A stretch of 64,000 bases of DNA from Saprospiraceae bacterium. Lineage in GTDB: Bacteria > Bacteroidota > Bacteroidia > Chitinophagales > Saprospiraceae. Position numbers and translations under genes: made by a program. Location of the stretch: the NCBI GenBank assembly GCA_016714445.1, contig JADJNF010000008.1:1054001-1118000 (forward strand). Direction: 5' to 3'. How positions within the stretch are numbered: the first letter of the stretch is position 1; every line of letters starts with the position of its first letter. This document shows, one piece after another, positions 9,156 through 19,160 of this stretch. The notes beneath the pieces were generated by a model. That model ran no database searches. It was not told the DNA's origin and saw only the letters and a list, made by a program, of their open reading frames with translations.

Positions 9156-10814
9156 CTATTTTATCTTTTTCGCATCCATTTTTCGGCCACCCTGTGTCAA
9201 TATCAGCTTTACTACTTTACCTGAGTCATCTTTGACAAATTCCAGCTGTGCATCCATCACCTTTACAAAAAATTTGGTCTCGGTCTCAGCAAAAATTTCG
9301 ATTTTCCCTTGCCCTGTGGCTTGTGTAATGAGTTGATTTTTATCTCTCGTAACGGTCAGGATGAAGTTTGGACCCAGTTCATACTCTCCCACATAAGTTT
9401 CCAGAATGCTTTCGTCCACATCTATTTCCATAATCACGGGTAATGGTTTTTCAGTTTTTATCCATTCCGTTGGCTCATCTCTTCCCTTAAATATCAATTT
9501 TTCTACAACACCTGACTTATTTCTTAAAAACTCTATGGTATTCATCATGCTTTCAAAGTAATATTTGTCCTTTTCGTACGGTTTGATATTGAATTTTGTG
9601 TTGCGATTGCGCTGTGAAAACAACTTGCCATTTGCAAAAGTAATATATCGTTTTTCGTCACTTCCTGCCATTTCATACACGCCTGTAAATTGTTTCATGA
9701 CTGATGTATCTGCATTTATTTCCCTATATTCAAAAGGTTTACCTATGGCAAGTCCAGCTAATTTGACCGCCAGTTCATCCGGGCTTTTACAGTCACAGTT
9801 TGAAAATATAGTGACAAAAACATCTTCTTTGGGCAGGTATATACCCATAGTTAAAAATCCTGGAATTCCACCACCATGTTCTATTGTCGGACTACCCTGG
9901 ATATTTCCCATTGACCAGCCATATCCGTAATTGGTTTTTTTCCCGTCTGCTAATATGTAGGATGTAAACGCTTTATCGAGACTTTCTTTTTTGACCAGTT
10001 TAAAAGAATGAAGTGCCTGATTCCATTTGTATAAATCTTCGACAGTAGATTGGAGCGATCCTGCAGCATACGGCAAGGTCATACTCAAAGGTTCGGCATT
10101 TACAAATCCATTGTCATTTTTACTATATGCTGATGCTCTGTTTTTAATGATCTTTGAGTCGCTGCCATAGTATGAATTGGTCATGCCCAATGTTTTGAAG
10201 AAGGTTTCTTCTACATATTCCGGATAGGTTTTGCCGGATACTTTTTCTATGATATAGCCCAATAAAAAATAGCCTGAGTTGTTATAATTCCATTTGGTGC
10301 CCGGGGCAAATTCCATGGGTTGATTTTTAAAAAAAGCGATCAGCTCTTCAGGTTTTTTATCCAGTCTACTGATGTTTTCAAAATCTTTCATACCTGTATA
10401 GCTCTGAATTCCTGATGTATGGGTCAGGAGATGCTCTATAGTAATCTTGTGTCCATGAGTAGGATAGTCTGATATAAACTTGGTGATATCGTCCTGAAGT
10501 CCCAGTTTACCCTGTTCCATCAGTTGTAAAATAGCAACTGCCGTAAACTGTTTACTGATAGATCCGATTCGGAACACATTGTCAGCCTGCATGGGTATAT
10601 TGAGTTCCAGATTGGCCATGCCGAAAGCTTTTTTGTAAATGATCTGCCCCTTTTTTGCAATCAGAGCTGTGCCACCGGTTTCCCTGGCTTTGAATTGTTC
10701 GGACAACAATTGATCACATTTTGCAGCTAACTGTTTATCAGCAGTTGTTTGTGCACTGAAAGTATTAACGAAAAGTACAAGTACCAAAAGAGTAGTAAAA
10801 ATGAATGGTTTCAT
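9156..10814 (-). CDS. Secreted serine hydrolase, class C beta-lactamase fold
   Basis: I choose the Met at 10814 over the one at 10844 because it begins a good signal peptide (MKPFIFTTLL...AQ), giving 552 residues. The active-site boxes are SISK (85-88), YNN (177-179) and HGG (313-315), so all three catalytic elements are present. The C-terminal third repeats the beta-rich domain seen in the neighbouring hydrolase. It is transcribed away from the lycopene cyclase gene across a 373-base divergent spacer. Relatives act on D-amino-acid peptides or esters; the true substrate is not deducible. Confidence 0.88.
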   Translation of the reverse strand: MKPFIFTTLLVLVLFVNTFSAQTTADKQLAAKCDQLLSEQFKARETGGTALIAKKGQIIYKKAFGMANLELNIPMQADNVFRIGSISKQFTAVAILQLMEQGKLGLQDDITKFISDYPTHGHKITIEHLLTHTSGIQSYTGMKDFENISRLDKKPEELIAFFKNQPMEFAPGTKWNYNNSGYFLLGYIIEKVSGKTYPEYVEETFFKTLGMTNSYYGSDSKIIKNRASAYSKNDNGFVNAEPLSMTLPYAAGSLQSTVEDLYKWNQALHSFKLVKKESLDKAFTSYILADGKKTNYGYGWSMGNIQGSPTIEHGGGIPGFLTMGIYLPKEDVFVTIFSNCDCKSPDELAVKLAGLAIGKPFEYREINADTSVMKQFTGVYEMAGSDEKRYITFANGKLFSQRNRNTKFNIKPYEKDKYYFESMMNTIEFLRNKSGVVEKLIFKGRDEPTEWIKTEKPLPVIMEIDVDESILETYVGEYELGPNFILTVTRDKNQLITQATGQGKIEIFAETETKFFVKVMDAQLEFVKDDSGKVVKLILTQGGRKMDAKKIK

Positions 10815-11187
10815 GTTGATTTGATTTTTATAATATACATGCAAATGTATTGTTTATTGTTAATATGATAAAATCTATTTCTAGTATAGTTAAATGCATA
10901 GGATTATAAAGTTTTACTATTTATTAGATTCAAAATATTATTTTATAAAAGTATCGGCAGTTTTAAAGAGATTCAAACCGGAAAATAAATTCAAACCAAT
11001 CCTTTTCCAATTTTATTGCATTAAATCATTAAGGATTGGACATGCAGGAAAGAGCAAAAACAATTATTTTGTGCAAAATATTTGAGACAATCAGAAATTA
11101 TTACTGTTCTTCTTGCACGATATATAAAACCTTTTTTTATTTTTTTAGGTTAAATCACTTTATTTTAAATCTATCCTACCATATCAA
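10815..11187. other. Divergent intergenic region
   Basis: This 373-base AT-rich spacer must hold the promoters of the minus-strand hydrolase and the plus-strand lycopene cyclase. I see no clear TAnnTTTG element on either strand and no strong inverted repeat. A 63-codon open frame at 10894-11085 has no homology I recognise and no start context, and I do not call it. Confidence 0.5.
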
Positions 11188-12345
11188 ATGAAGTCATACG
11201 ATTACATTATTACCGGCGCAGGTGCATCCGGCCTGATGACTGCCTACAGAATGAGCTTGGATACATATTTTGATGGTAAAGAAATATTGATTTTAGATAA
11301 GGAAAATAAAAATTCGAACGATCGCACATGGTGTTATTGGGAAGAAGGTAAAGGAGAATGGGATCATTTGTTGGCTAAAAAATGGAACAATATTTATTTC
11401 CGAAGTACTGATTATTCAGAAGTTATCCCATTAGATAAGTATCATTATAAAATGTTGAGAAGTGGCGAGTTTTATGCTTTTTTATGGGAGCAAATAGGAA
11501 AGAAAAAAAACATACTACATATACAGGATGAAGTGATTTCTTATATTGATCTTGGAAATTCTGTGACTGTAAAATCAAGAACTGCTGTCTTTGAAACTTC
11601 AAAACTTATAAACTCCATCTTTCATACTGATCTGCTTACCCAACAGGATAAGTATCCATATTTGAAACAACATTTTGTTGGTTGGTTTGTCAAAGCAGAT
11701 GATGATGTTTTTGATGATAAAGTGGCTACTTTTATGGATTTTAATTTACCCCAGAATGGCAATACCCGATTTATGTATGTTTTGCCGTTAAGCAAAACAC
11801 ATGCACTGATCGAATATACCCTTTTTTCTGAGCATTTGCTGCCGGTGAGTGAATATGAAACAGCCATCGAAAAGTATATGGAACAAATCGGAATAAAAAA
11901 CTATATGATCACAGAAAAAGAGCAGGGAAATATACCTATGACTTCTTTTCCATTTGAAAAACAAAACACCAAAAATATATTACACATTGGCAGTGCAGGT
12001 GGCTGGACCAAAGCGAGCACAGGATATACTTTTGCTTTAACCACAAAAAAATCCAAAGAACTGGTACAATTTTTAAAGACTGAAGGTGACTTAAGCAAAT
12101 TTTATAAAAGAAGTCGCTATTGGTTTTTTGATTTGATTTTCTTGGGTGTATTACATCGAAACAATGAATTAGGATCATCCATCTTTGCTTCAATTTTCAA
12201 AAATAACAAGACGCAGGATATCTTCCGGTTTCTGGATGAAAAAGGCAGCTGGTACAGCGACCTCAAGATAATTTTTCGAACCCGTCCAAAAATAAATTTC
12301 ACCAGTTCATTTCTAAGAAATCTACCTCTGATTTTGTTTGGTTGA
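11188..12345 (+). CDS. crtY: Lycopene beta-cyclase, CrtY type
   Basis: This 385-residue flavoprotein would cyclise the ends of lycopene to beta-ionone rings, giving beta-carotene. The N-terminus has a Rossmann dinucleotide-binding motif (GAGASG, residues 10-15), followed by the family motif NDRTWCYWE (44-52). Near the C-terminus, GSAGGWTKASTGYTF is the conserved substrate/FAD-contact segment of CrtY/CrtL cyclases. No other carotenoid gene is in the window, so the gene is detached from a crt cluster. It converges on smpB with only about 36 bases between stops. Confidence 0.9.
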   Translation: MKSYDYIITGAGASGLMTAYRMSLDTYFDGKEILILDKENKNSNDRTWCYWEEGKGEWDHLLAKKWNNIYFRSTDYSEVIPLDKYHYKMLRSGEFYAFLWEQIGKKKNILHIQDEVISYIDLGNSVTVKSRTAVFETSKLINSIFHTDLLTQQDKYPYLKQHFVGWFVKADDDVFDDKVATFMDFNLPQNGNTRFMYVLPLSKTHALIEYTLFSEHLLPVSEYETAIEKYMEQIGIKNYMITEKEQGNIPMTSFPFEKQNTKNILHIGSAGGWTKASTGYTFALTTKKSKELVQFLKTEGDLSKFYKRSRYWFFDLIFLGVLHRNNELGSSIFASIFKNNKTQDIFRFLDEKGSWYSDLKIIFRTRPKINFTSSFLRNLPLILFG

Positions 12346-12381
12346 ATCTTTGATTTTAGAAACAGGCTAAATTAAGTCCGG

Positions 12382-12846
12382 TTACAACTTTATTTTTTTT
12401 ATCCTGTCCAGGTCACGTTTGGAGTCCCGCTCTTTGATGGTTTCACGTTTATCAAAAGCTTTTTTACCCTGTGCGAGTGCTATTTCGAGTTTGGCAAATC
12501 CACGATCAGTGAAGTACAGTTTGTAAGGTACAATGGTATATCCCTTTTCTGTAACCCGTCTTTCCAGTTTTTTTAGCTCCGATTTGTGTAGCAAAAGCCT
12601 TCTGTCTCTTCTTGCGTCATGGTTGTAAATAGTTCCGTGATCATACTCGGCAATAAACATGTTTTTTACCACAAGACTACCATGATCAAAAAGACAGTAG
12701 GCATCATTAAGGTTGGCAAGGCCTTGTCTGAGTGCTTTCACTTCAGTGCCTGAAAGGACTAAACCTGCTTCATACTGTTGGATAAAGCTAAATTCGAATC
12801 TGGCTTTTCGATTGATAATCTCTTTGGTAACTAACTTTACGCCCAT
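12382..12846 (-). CDS. smpB: SsrA-binding protein SmpB
   Basis: SmpB binds tmRNA and delivers it to stalled ribosomes for trans-translation. The start at 12846 (MGVKLVTKEI) gives 154 residues, matching the family; an upstream in-frame Met at 12951 would add 35 unconserved residues and overlap the promoter. Conserved parts include NRKARFEF, AGLVLSGTEVKALRQG, the NLNDAY segment, and a lysine-rich C-terminal tail (GKKAFDKRETIKERD) that reaches the decoding centre. The tmRNA gene itself is not in the window. Confidence 0.96.
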   Translation of the reverse strand: MGVKLVTKEIINRKARFEFSFIQQYEAGLVLSGTEVKALRQGLANLNDAYCLFDHGSLVVKNMFIAEYDHGTIYNHDARRDRRLLLHKSELKKLERRVTEKGYTIVPYKLYFTDRGFAKLEIALAQGKKAFDKRETIKERDSKRDLDRIKKIKL

Positions 12847-12866
12847 CTCATTTTCTGTAAGGTTGG

Positions 12867-12874
12867 CAAAGATA
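12867..12874 (-). promoter_or_regulatory. Putative smpB -7 promoter element
   Basis: Read on the minus strand this is TATCTTTG, a full match to the Bacteroidota -7 consensus TAnnTTTG. It lies 21 bases upstream of the chosen smpB start, predicting a short leader. No good TTTG -33 box is seen at the standard spacing, so the call rests on one element. Confidence 0.45.
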
Positions 12875-12950
12875 CAAATTTTATAAAGGTTTTGATGAAA
12901 AATGACTAAATTTGACACTTTTAAATCATTGCTAAAAGGTATAATTAACA

Positions 12951-14957
12951 ATGAACTATAAGCTTCTAATATTTATTTGTGTATTGTTGGGAACAATCAT
13001 GAGTTCCTGCGTGCCGGATACCGGAAATCAGATGACAGATATTGTTATTTCTATGTCTGACCCTGAAATTCAGAAAATTACTGACCTGAAGGATAAGCAG
13101 GATTTAAAAGGTCTTTATGATTATTTCCGGAACGAAAACCCTTCCTACAGATATCAGGCAGTGATTGCTTTCGCTTCCATAAAGAAGGCAGAAGCCAATG
13201 ACTCTTTGGTCGCAATGCTTCAGGATCCTGTCATGCAGGTCAGATCAGCTGCTGCATTTGCTATAGGACAGTCAGGAGATTCAAAAATCACCGATAGACT
13301 TATTCTTTCGTTCAGAGGAAAGGATACCCTCAACGTCAATAATATTTTTAATGCAAATGTTCTTGAGGCCGTAGGAAAAACCGGCAATATTTCTGATCTT
13401 AAGTCACTGGCTACTGTGAGAACATATCGCAGTACAGATACTCTATTGTTGCTGGGACAAGCCAGAGCAATATTTAGGATGGCATTGCGTAATATCACAT
13501 GTGATGAAGGCACATCCCGAATGGTGGACTTACTATACACAGTTTCTGTTCCGAAAGAAGTAAAAGTTTTGGCTGCGCAATATTTTGGGAGAGCAAAAGA
13601 CATTAATCTGAGTCTTTCAAAAGTGCGATTGACAGATATTTTCACAAGAGAAAGAAATCCAGACATTCGGATGGCATTGGCCACAGCTTTCGGAAAGAGT
13701 AAAGATATAGATTTTCTACCTGCCCTGAAGACAGCCATGATTGCTGAAACAGATTACAGAGTAAAATGCAATGTGATGCGTGCGTTGGGAAACTTTCCAT
13801 ATCTTGAATTCAGAGATATAGCATTCAAAAACCTAAAAAATGATAATCTACATATAGCATCTACAGCAGCCGGAGTTTTTATGTCCAATGGTTTTATAGA
13901 AGATGTACCTGAATATATGAAGTATGACACCGTCACAATCCCATGGCAGGTAAGAGCTAAGATGAATGGAGCAGTACTTGCTCATACGGCGCTTTATTTT
14001 ACAAAAAGCAAGACCGTATTTTCTGAGCGTATCAAAAAGAACTTAAAAGACGCCGAAAGTCTGTATGCCAAAGCTGCATATGTGGATGCTTTAAGCAAGG
14101 ATCCATATAACTATATGATATTGACGCAGATATATGCAGAAGAAAAAAATCAACTTATCAAAATATCAGCCATCGAAGGGATTGGAAATATATTAAAAAA
14201 TCCTTTGTTTTTTAGGGCTTTCGGCAATGGATTCGGCAGGATAAAAGCAGAAATGTTAAACACTCTAGCAAATGCCATTACAAGTGGAGATGTCGGCCAG
14301 ATAGCTGCAGCTTCTGTTATACTTAAAGAACCATCCCTGCAATGGAAAGAGTGGCTGAAAGATCTGACTTTTATGAAGGAAGCTTTGGCCAAACTAAAGT
14401 TACCCAAAGAAGTGGAAGCGTACAATGAGTTGCAGTCTTGTATTTCTTTTCTGGAAGGTAAAGAATATAAGGCTGATAGACCTGCATATAATCATCCTAT
14501 TGATTGGGCGCTTCTTCAGACTGTGAGCGACTCAAGTATCGCCGCAATTAAAACAACTCAAGGATTAATCAGAGTAAAATTATATAAAAAGAATGCGCCT
14601 GGTTCTGTGGCGAACTTTGTACATCTTATCAATGAAAAGTTTTATAATGGAAAGGCATTTCATCGGGTAGTGCCCAATTTTGTCATACAGACAGGATGTC
14701 CCAGAGGAGATGGATATGGTTCATTGGATTATTCAATAAGATCTGAATTGCCTCAGATTTATTATAATGGCGAAGGGTACATTGGTATGGCTTCTGCCGG
14801 TATTGATACAGAGGGCACTCAATGGTTCATAACTCATTCAGCAACGCCTCATCTTGATGGCAATTACACCATATTTGGTAAAGTAGTGGAAGGTATGGAT
14901 GTGGTGCACAAGATCCAGCAAGGCGATAAAATCAATGAAATAATATTTGTAAAATAA
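12951..14957 (+). CDS. HEAT-repeat lipoprotein with C-terminal cyclophilin domain
   Basis: A 668-residue lipoprotein (lipobox MSSC, Cys20). Residues of about 40-480 form an alpha-solenoid with recognisable HEAT/PBS-lyase-like repeats, for example YRYQAVIAFASI and QVRSAAAFAIGQSGD. Residues of about 530-668 are a complete cyclophilin isomerase with FHRVVPNFVIQTG (catalytic Arg) and TQWFITH. The arrangement suggests a surface-anchored or periplasmic scaffold that brings an isomerase to large protein clients. It starts head-to-head with smpB. I do not know a named homologue. Confidence 0.88.
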   Translation: MNYKLLIFICVLLGTIMSSCVPDTGNQMTDIVISMSDPEIQKITDLKDKQDLKGLYDYFRNENPSYRYQAVIAFASIKKAEANDSLVAMLQDPVMQVRSAAAFAIGQSGDSKITDRLILSFRGKDTLNVNNIFNANVLEAVGKTGNISDLKSLATVRTYRSTDTLLLLGQARAIFRMALRNITCDEGTSRMVDLLYTVSVPKEVKVLAAQYFGRAKDINLSLSKVRLTDIFTRERNPDIRMALATAFGKSKDIDFLPALKTAMIAETDYRVKCNVMRALGNFPYLEFRDIAFKNLKNDNLHIASTAAGVFMSNGFIEDVPEYMKYDTVTIPWQVRAKMNGAVLAHTALYFTKSKTVFSERIKKNLKDAESLYAKAAYVDALSKDPYNYMILTQIYAEEKNQLIKISAIEGIGNILKNPLFFRAFGNGFGRIKAEMLNTLANAITSGDVGQIAAASVILKEPSLQWKEWLKDLTFMKEALAKLKLPKEVEAYNELQSCISFLEGKEYKADRPAYNHPIDWALLQTVSDSSIAAIKTTQGLIRVKLYKKNAPGSVANFVHLINEKFYNGKAFHRVVPNFVIQTGCPRGDGYGSLDYSIRSELPQIYYNGEGYIGMASAGIDTEGTQWFITHSATPHLDGNYTIFGKVVEGMDVVHKIQQGDKINEIIFVK

Positions 14958-14960
14958 TGA

Positions 14961-17213
14961 TTATTTCATAAATCTTAATATCAACGCCGGAAGCAACAGT
15001 AAGTCGCAAATTACAGCACTGATTAGGGTAACTGAGATAAGTATTCCTACTGTAAATGTGGGTGGATTGACAGAGAATATCATGATGAAAAATCCAAAAA
15101 AGAGAATAATTGTTGTAAATATAATTGCCTTTCCGGTTTCTTGAATGGTTTGTCCTATGGCTTCATTTTTTTCCATACCCGTATTGATGCATAACTTATA
15201 TCTGGAAAGAAAATGAATCGTATCGTCCACGGCTATACCAAATATTATGGTGAACATTATGGCCACTCCAGCTTCAAGTTCGATGCTAAAATATCCGAGC
15301 AAACTTGCTGCAAAAAGCAATGGAATGATATTGGGGATCAAAGCAATGACCAGCATTCGTAGTGACCTGAATAAAAAGCCCATCAATACAGCTATTATTA
15401 CCAATGAGATCCCAAGTCCTTGCAAGAGATTTACTGTCACATATTCAGCATTTTTATCAAGAATCAATCCTGTGCCTGTCCTTTTTACAGAGATAAGACT
15501 GGTATCTATATTATTATTTACCCAAAAATCCAGTTCTTTACCCAGAGATTTGATGCTGTCTGCGCCGATGTCTGTGATGCGGGAAGAAATTCTTGTTTTA
15601 CTTTTATCTGAGCTTACCAGTACATTTGTTTCGTCTCTTCCGGCCCTATCAAGCAATTTTTTAAATACATAAAATTCATCTTCGGTGGCCGGGAAAATAT
15701 AGGCCGAGTCATTATTGGCATGGTTCATTTTATTCATACTTTTGTATAGTGTTGCCAAAGAAACCGAAGATTTAATTACACCCGTCGATTTTATTTTTTC
15801 TTCCAATTTATCCACTTCTTTCAGTATATTAAAATCATCTGCTTTTTCTTCAGTTTTGGAAGTGACAGCAAACTCCAAAGGCCTGAATCCTGCAAAATTT
15901 GATTCAAAATATTTAAAATCTTTTGTAACTTTTGCACCACGAGGCAGATTATCTTCTATGTTATAATTGGTACTGATTTTCATCATTCCAAAGACAAACA
16001 AAACCAAGAAACCAACTGTAACTGTGTATATTGTTTTTTGCTTTTGTAAATTTATTTGAAATATTTTTTCAAGAATATTTTTCCATCTGGATTGATGATA
16101 ATTTTGTCTAATAATCTGTACTTTATCAAACATAGATAGCAAAGATGTGGTAAAAAACAATACAGTTAAATAGGCAATCATCACACCTATGGCCGCATTC
16201 CAACCGAAATCACTGATCGTCTGTAATCTGGATGTCATTAAAGAAGCAAATCCGATAGAAGTTGTAAATGATGTCATAAATGTGGCTAAGCCGATCTCTT
16301 TTATAGTGGTCTGCATGGCTTCTTTTTTTTCTTTGCCTGCATTAAGTTCGTCTACATATTTTGAAAAAATGTGGATGACATCTGATGACCCTACTATCAG
16401 CATAATGACCGGGAAAAGGGCTGATATAGCATTTAGCTCAATACCTGTAAATCCAAGATAACCGGTAAAAAGAAGTAATCCCAATGCAATACTACCCAAA
16501 GAAATGATAATACCAACAAGTTTTCGATAGATCAACACCATGATTAAAGATACCAGTATGATCGATGAAATAAATGCCAGAAGCATTTCACGTTTTTGGA
16601 AATCTATCAGTTCCCTTTGAAAATATGCTCTACCAAGTATATGAGTTTTTTCTGTGAGGTTATAATGCTGTAAAAGTGAATCTACAGCATTGGTCAAATT
16701 TCTTGACTCATTAATGTCAATATTTTCTTTAGTTTTAGCCACAATTACCAGTGAAGTCGCAGCACTATCTATCAGATTGTAAACAAATCTTTCATCTCTG
16801 AGTATGGCTTCTTTATCATTCGGGTATAAGGAAGGATTGTCCATGTGTATCAAAGGGATGGTAGAATAACCAAATGGTGTCCGTACCGGAGTTTCGATCA
16901 GAGTAAGTGACTGAACTTTAGTAATCAATGGAACAGTCCTTAACTGAAGACTTAGGTCATGAAATGTGCCAAGAAAAGATGAGTCAAATACTGTGGGTTT
17001 ATTTTCTACTGCGATGAGTAAAAAATTGTCATCTGCTTCAAAATCTTTGGTAAAATTTTTATAATATTCTAAATCCGGATCACCTTTTGGGAAAAACTGC
17101 TCAAAGGAAAAACTGAATTTCAGTTGTGTGGAATAATAGCCACTTATGATAGCAAGGATAGCAAAAAAAATAATTATTGATCCTCTGTACTTCAAAAACA
17201 TATGTTCAAACAT
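14961..17213 (-). CDS. RND/MMPL-family exporter
   Basis: This 750-residue protein belongs to the RND superfamily exporters of the MMPL/HpnN type. It has two repeats, each with one transmembrane helix, a large periplasmic loop, and a bundle of five helices. Matching sequences such as PVIMLIVGSSDVIHIFSKY in the first half and GIAVDDTIHFLSRYK in the second are the conserved acidic helix-4 motifs of each repeat. Family members move lipids, hopanoids or hydrophobic drugs. No periplasmic adaptor or TolC gene is adjacent, so it may act alone like MMPL proteins. It converges on the HEAT-cyclophilin gene with 3 bases between. Confidence 0.88.
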   Translation of the reverse strand: MFEHMFLKYRGSIIIFFAILAIISGYYSTQLKFSFSFEQFFPKGDPDLEYYKNFTKDFEADDNFLLIAVENKPTVFDSSFLGTFHDLSLQLRTVPLITKVQSLTLIETPVRTPFGYSTIPLIHMDNPSLYPNDKEAILRDERFVYNLIDSAATSLVIVAKTKENIDINESRNLTNAVDSLLQHYNLTEKTHILGRAYFQRELIDFQKREMLLAFISSIILVSLIMVLIYRKLVGIIISLGSIALGLLLFTGYLGFTGIELNAISALFPVIMLIVGSSDVIHIFSKYVDELNAGKEKKEAMQTTIKEIGLATFMTSFTTSIGFASLMTSRLQTISDFGWNAAIGVMIAYLTVLFFTTSLLSMFDKVQIIRQNYHQSRWKNILEKIFQINLQKQKTIYTVTVGFLVLFVFGMMKISTNYNIEDNLPRGAKVTKDFKYFESNFAGFRPLEFAVTSKTEEKADDFNILKEVDKLEEKIKSTGVIKSSVSLATLYKSMNKMNHANNDSAYIFPATEDEFYVFKKLLDRAGRDETNVLVSSDKSKTRISSRITDIGADSIKSLGKELDFWVNNNIDTSLISVKRTGTGLILDKNAEYVTVNLLQGLGISLVIIAVLMGFLFRSLRMLVIALIPNIIPLLFAASLLGYFSIELEAGVAIMFTIIFGIAVDDTIHFLSRYKLCINTGMEKNEAIGQTIQETGKAIIFTTIILFFGFFIMIFSVNPPTFTVGILISVTLISAVICDLLLLPALILRFMK

Positions 17214-17395
17214 CTGATAAGCATTAGAAATACATTATCAGGGATATTGTTGTCTGGAAAATTATCTATTTTTGGGTGTATCCCATTTTTGCATTTTTAG
17301 GAGAGCACTCATAAGTCTGAAACATCAGGTGTTCACCTAACACATCCTTTCTTAAAGGTTATTTTTGTTGTAGATATGTGTTTTAAAACTCATAT

Positions 17396-19045
17396 TTACT
17401 TCCGCCAGCTTTTCCAGGCATTTATCAATCCATTGGTTGAGCTGTCAAATGATGATGTTTTTTTATCCGAAGTCAATTCAGGTAAGATTTTACCTGCCAG
17501 TTGTTTACCGAGTTCTACGCCCCATTGATCAAAACTATAGATATTCCAGATCACACCCTGTACAAAAATTTTATGTTCGTACATAGCAATAAGCTGACCA
17601 AGCGTTTCAGGATCCAATTTTTTTACTAAAATAGAATTGGTGGGTTTATTGCCATCAAAAACCTTAAAAGGCACCAAAGGCAAATATTCTTCTGGTTTTT
17701 TTCCGCTCTTTTCAAACTCCGAAATCACTTCATCTCGAGTTTTTCCTTGCATCAGGGCTTGCGTTTGTGCAAAAAAATTGGATAGCAATAGAGTGTGATG
17801 ACTTCCGATATCATGGTGAGAGATCGCAGATGCTATAAAATCACAAGGAATTAATCTTGTTCCCTGATGAATGAGTTGGTAAAAAGCATGTTGTCCATTG
17901 GTGCCGGGTTCTCCCCATATGACCGGACCTGTTTGATAAGTGGTTGGTTGCCCATTTCTATCCATACTTTTTCCATTGCTTTCCATATCGGCTTGCTGTA
18001 AATAAGCAGCAAAACGATGCATATATTGATCATAAGGCAATATGGCTTCTGATTCAGCGCCAAAAAAGTTGATATACCAAATTCCAATCAATGCCAATAT
18101 TACCGGAATATTCTTTTCAAACGGTGTATTGGCAAAGTGTCGGTCCATTTTATAAAATCCGGTCAGCATTTTTTCAAAATTATCATATCCTATAGCCAGA
18201 GCAATGGAAAGTCCTATGGCAGAGGTAAGTGAATACCTTCCGCCTACCCAATCCCAGAATTCAAACATATTTTCAGGATCTATCCCAAATTTGACAACTT
18301 CTGCTTTATTGGTAGAAAGGGCAACAAAGTGTTTTTTAATATGATTTTCATCTTTTGCAGTACTTAAAAATAGTTCTCTGGCCGTATATGCATTGGCCAT
18401 GGTCTCCTGAGTTGTGAATGTTTTGGAAGCAATAAGAAACAGGGTTGTACTGACGTCCAGATTTTTTGTCACTTCTAAGATATGGGTAGCATCAACGTTA
18501 GAAACAAAGTGGACATTTAACCTGGTTTTGTAATGTTTTAGTGATTCCGTGACCATTACCGGGCCCAAATCAGATCCACAGATACCTAGATTTACGATAT
18601 CTGTTATTGGTTTACCGGAGTAGCCTTTCCACTTGTCATTGATGATCTGGTCACAAAATCTCTTCATTTTGGCTTTTACTGCTTTCACATCAGACATAAC
18701 ATCTTGTCCATCTACTGTGAGAGGACGTCCGGATTTATTTCTTAAAGCAGTATGGAGCACAGATCTATTTTCTGTGACATTTATTTTTTCACCTGAATAC
18801 ATGGCTTTTATTGCATCTTTGAGTTTGCAGTTTTTTGCCAGCTGAACCAACAGATTCATTGTTTCTTTGGTGATAATATTTTTTGAGTAGTCGACCAGGA
18901 TGTCTTCAAAACGAATAGAAAAGGACCCAAACCGAGTATTATCCTGTTCGAAAAGTGATTTCATCTGAACATTTTTTATGCTTTTGTGATGTTTCACTAA
19001 TTTGCGCCATGAAGGTGTTGTAGTCGGATTGATATTATGTAACAT
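17396..19045 (-). CDS. pgi: Glucose-6-phosphate isomerase
   Basis: A 549-residue cytoplasmic enzyme that interconverts glucose-6-phosphate and fructose-6-phosphate. The length fits the long bacterial/eukaryotic form. Signatures include ICGSDLGPVMV, GGRYSLTSAIGLSIA and GEPGTNGQHAFYQLIHQG, which holds the catalytic Glu, with the ring-opening His in the ISHHDIGSHHTLL region. The C-terminal FDQWGVELGKQLA is the second PROSITE-type signature. A TAnnTTTG element lies 26 bases upstream. It stands alone, with no other glycolytic genes near it. Confidence 0.97.
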   Translation of the reverse strand: MLHNINPTTTPSWRKLVKHHKSIKNVQMKSLFEQDNTRFGSFSIRFEDILVDYSKNIITKETMNLLVQLAKNCKLKDAIKAMYSGEKINVTENRSVLHTALRNKSGRPLTVDGQDVMSDVKAVKAKMKRFCDQIINDKWKGYSGKPITDIVNLGICGSDLGPVMVTESLKHYKTRLNVHFVSNVDATHILEVTKNLDVSTTLFLIASKTFTTQETMANAYTARELFLSTAKDENHIKKHFVALSTNKAEVVKFGIDPENMFEFWDWVGGRYSLTSAIGLSIALAIGYDNFEKMLTGFYKMDRHFANTPFEKNIPVILALIGIWYINFFGAESEAILPYDQYMHRFAAYLQQADMESNGKSMDRNGQPTTYQTGPVIWGEPGTNGQHAFYQLIHQGTRLIPCDFIASAISHHDIGSHHTLLLSNFFAQTQALMQGKTRDEVISEFEKSGKKPEEYLPLVPFKVFDGNKPTNSILVKKLDPETLGQLIAMYEHKIFVQGVIWNIYSFDQWGVELGKQLAGKILPELTSDKKTSSFDSSTNGLINAWKSWRK

Positions 19046-19071
19046 CTTTTATCAGAATAATTATGAATGGG

Positions 19072-19079
19072 CAAAGTTA
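19072..19079 (-). promoter_or_regulatory. Putative pgi -7 promoter element
   Basis: On the minus strand this reads TAACTTTG, matching TAnnTTTG, and lies 26 bases upstream of the pgi start. A matching -33 TTTG box is not visible at 19-21 bases, so the site is tentative. Confidence 0.4.
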
Positions 19080-19160
19080 ACATACTATGATAAAATAAAT
19101 CATTACTTTTCAAGATTAATACATTCTTAATTCAATAATGATTGCTTACCCTGTAAAGTT

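Noticed and set aside
10894..11085. 63-codon frame in the crtY upstream region
   Set aside because: AT-rich, low-complexity composition and no homology that I recognise; it occupies a divergent promoter region.
13220..13738. 172-codon frame antisense to the HEAT-cyclophilin gene
   Set aside because: It mirrors a well-supported gene with clear domains on the plus strand; no independent evidence of coding.
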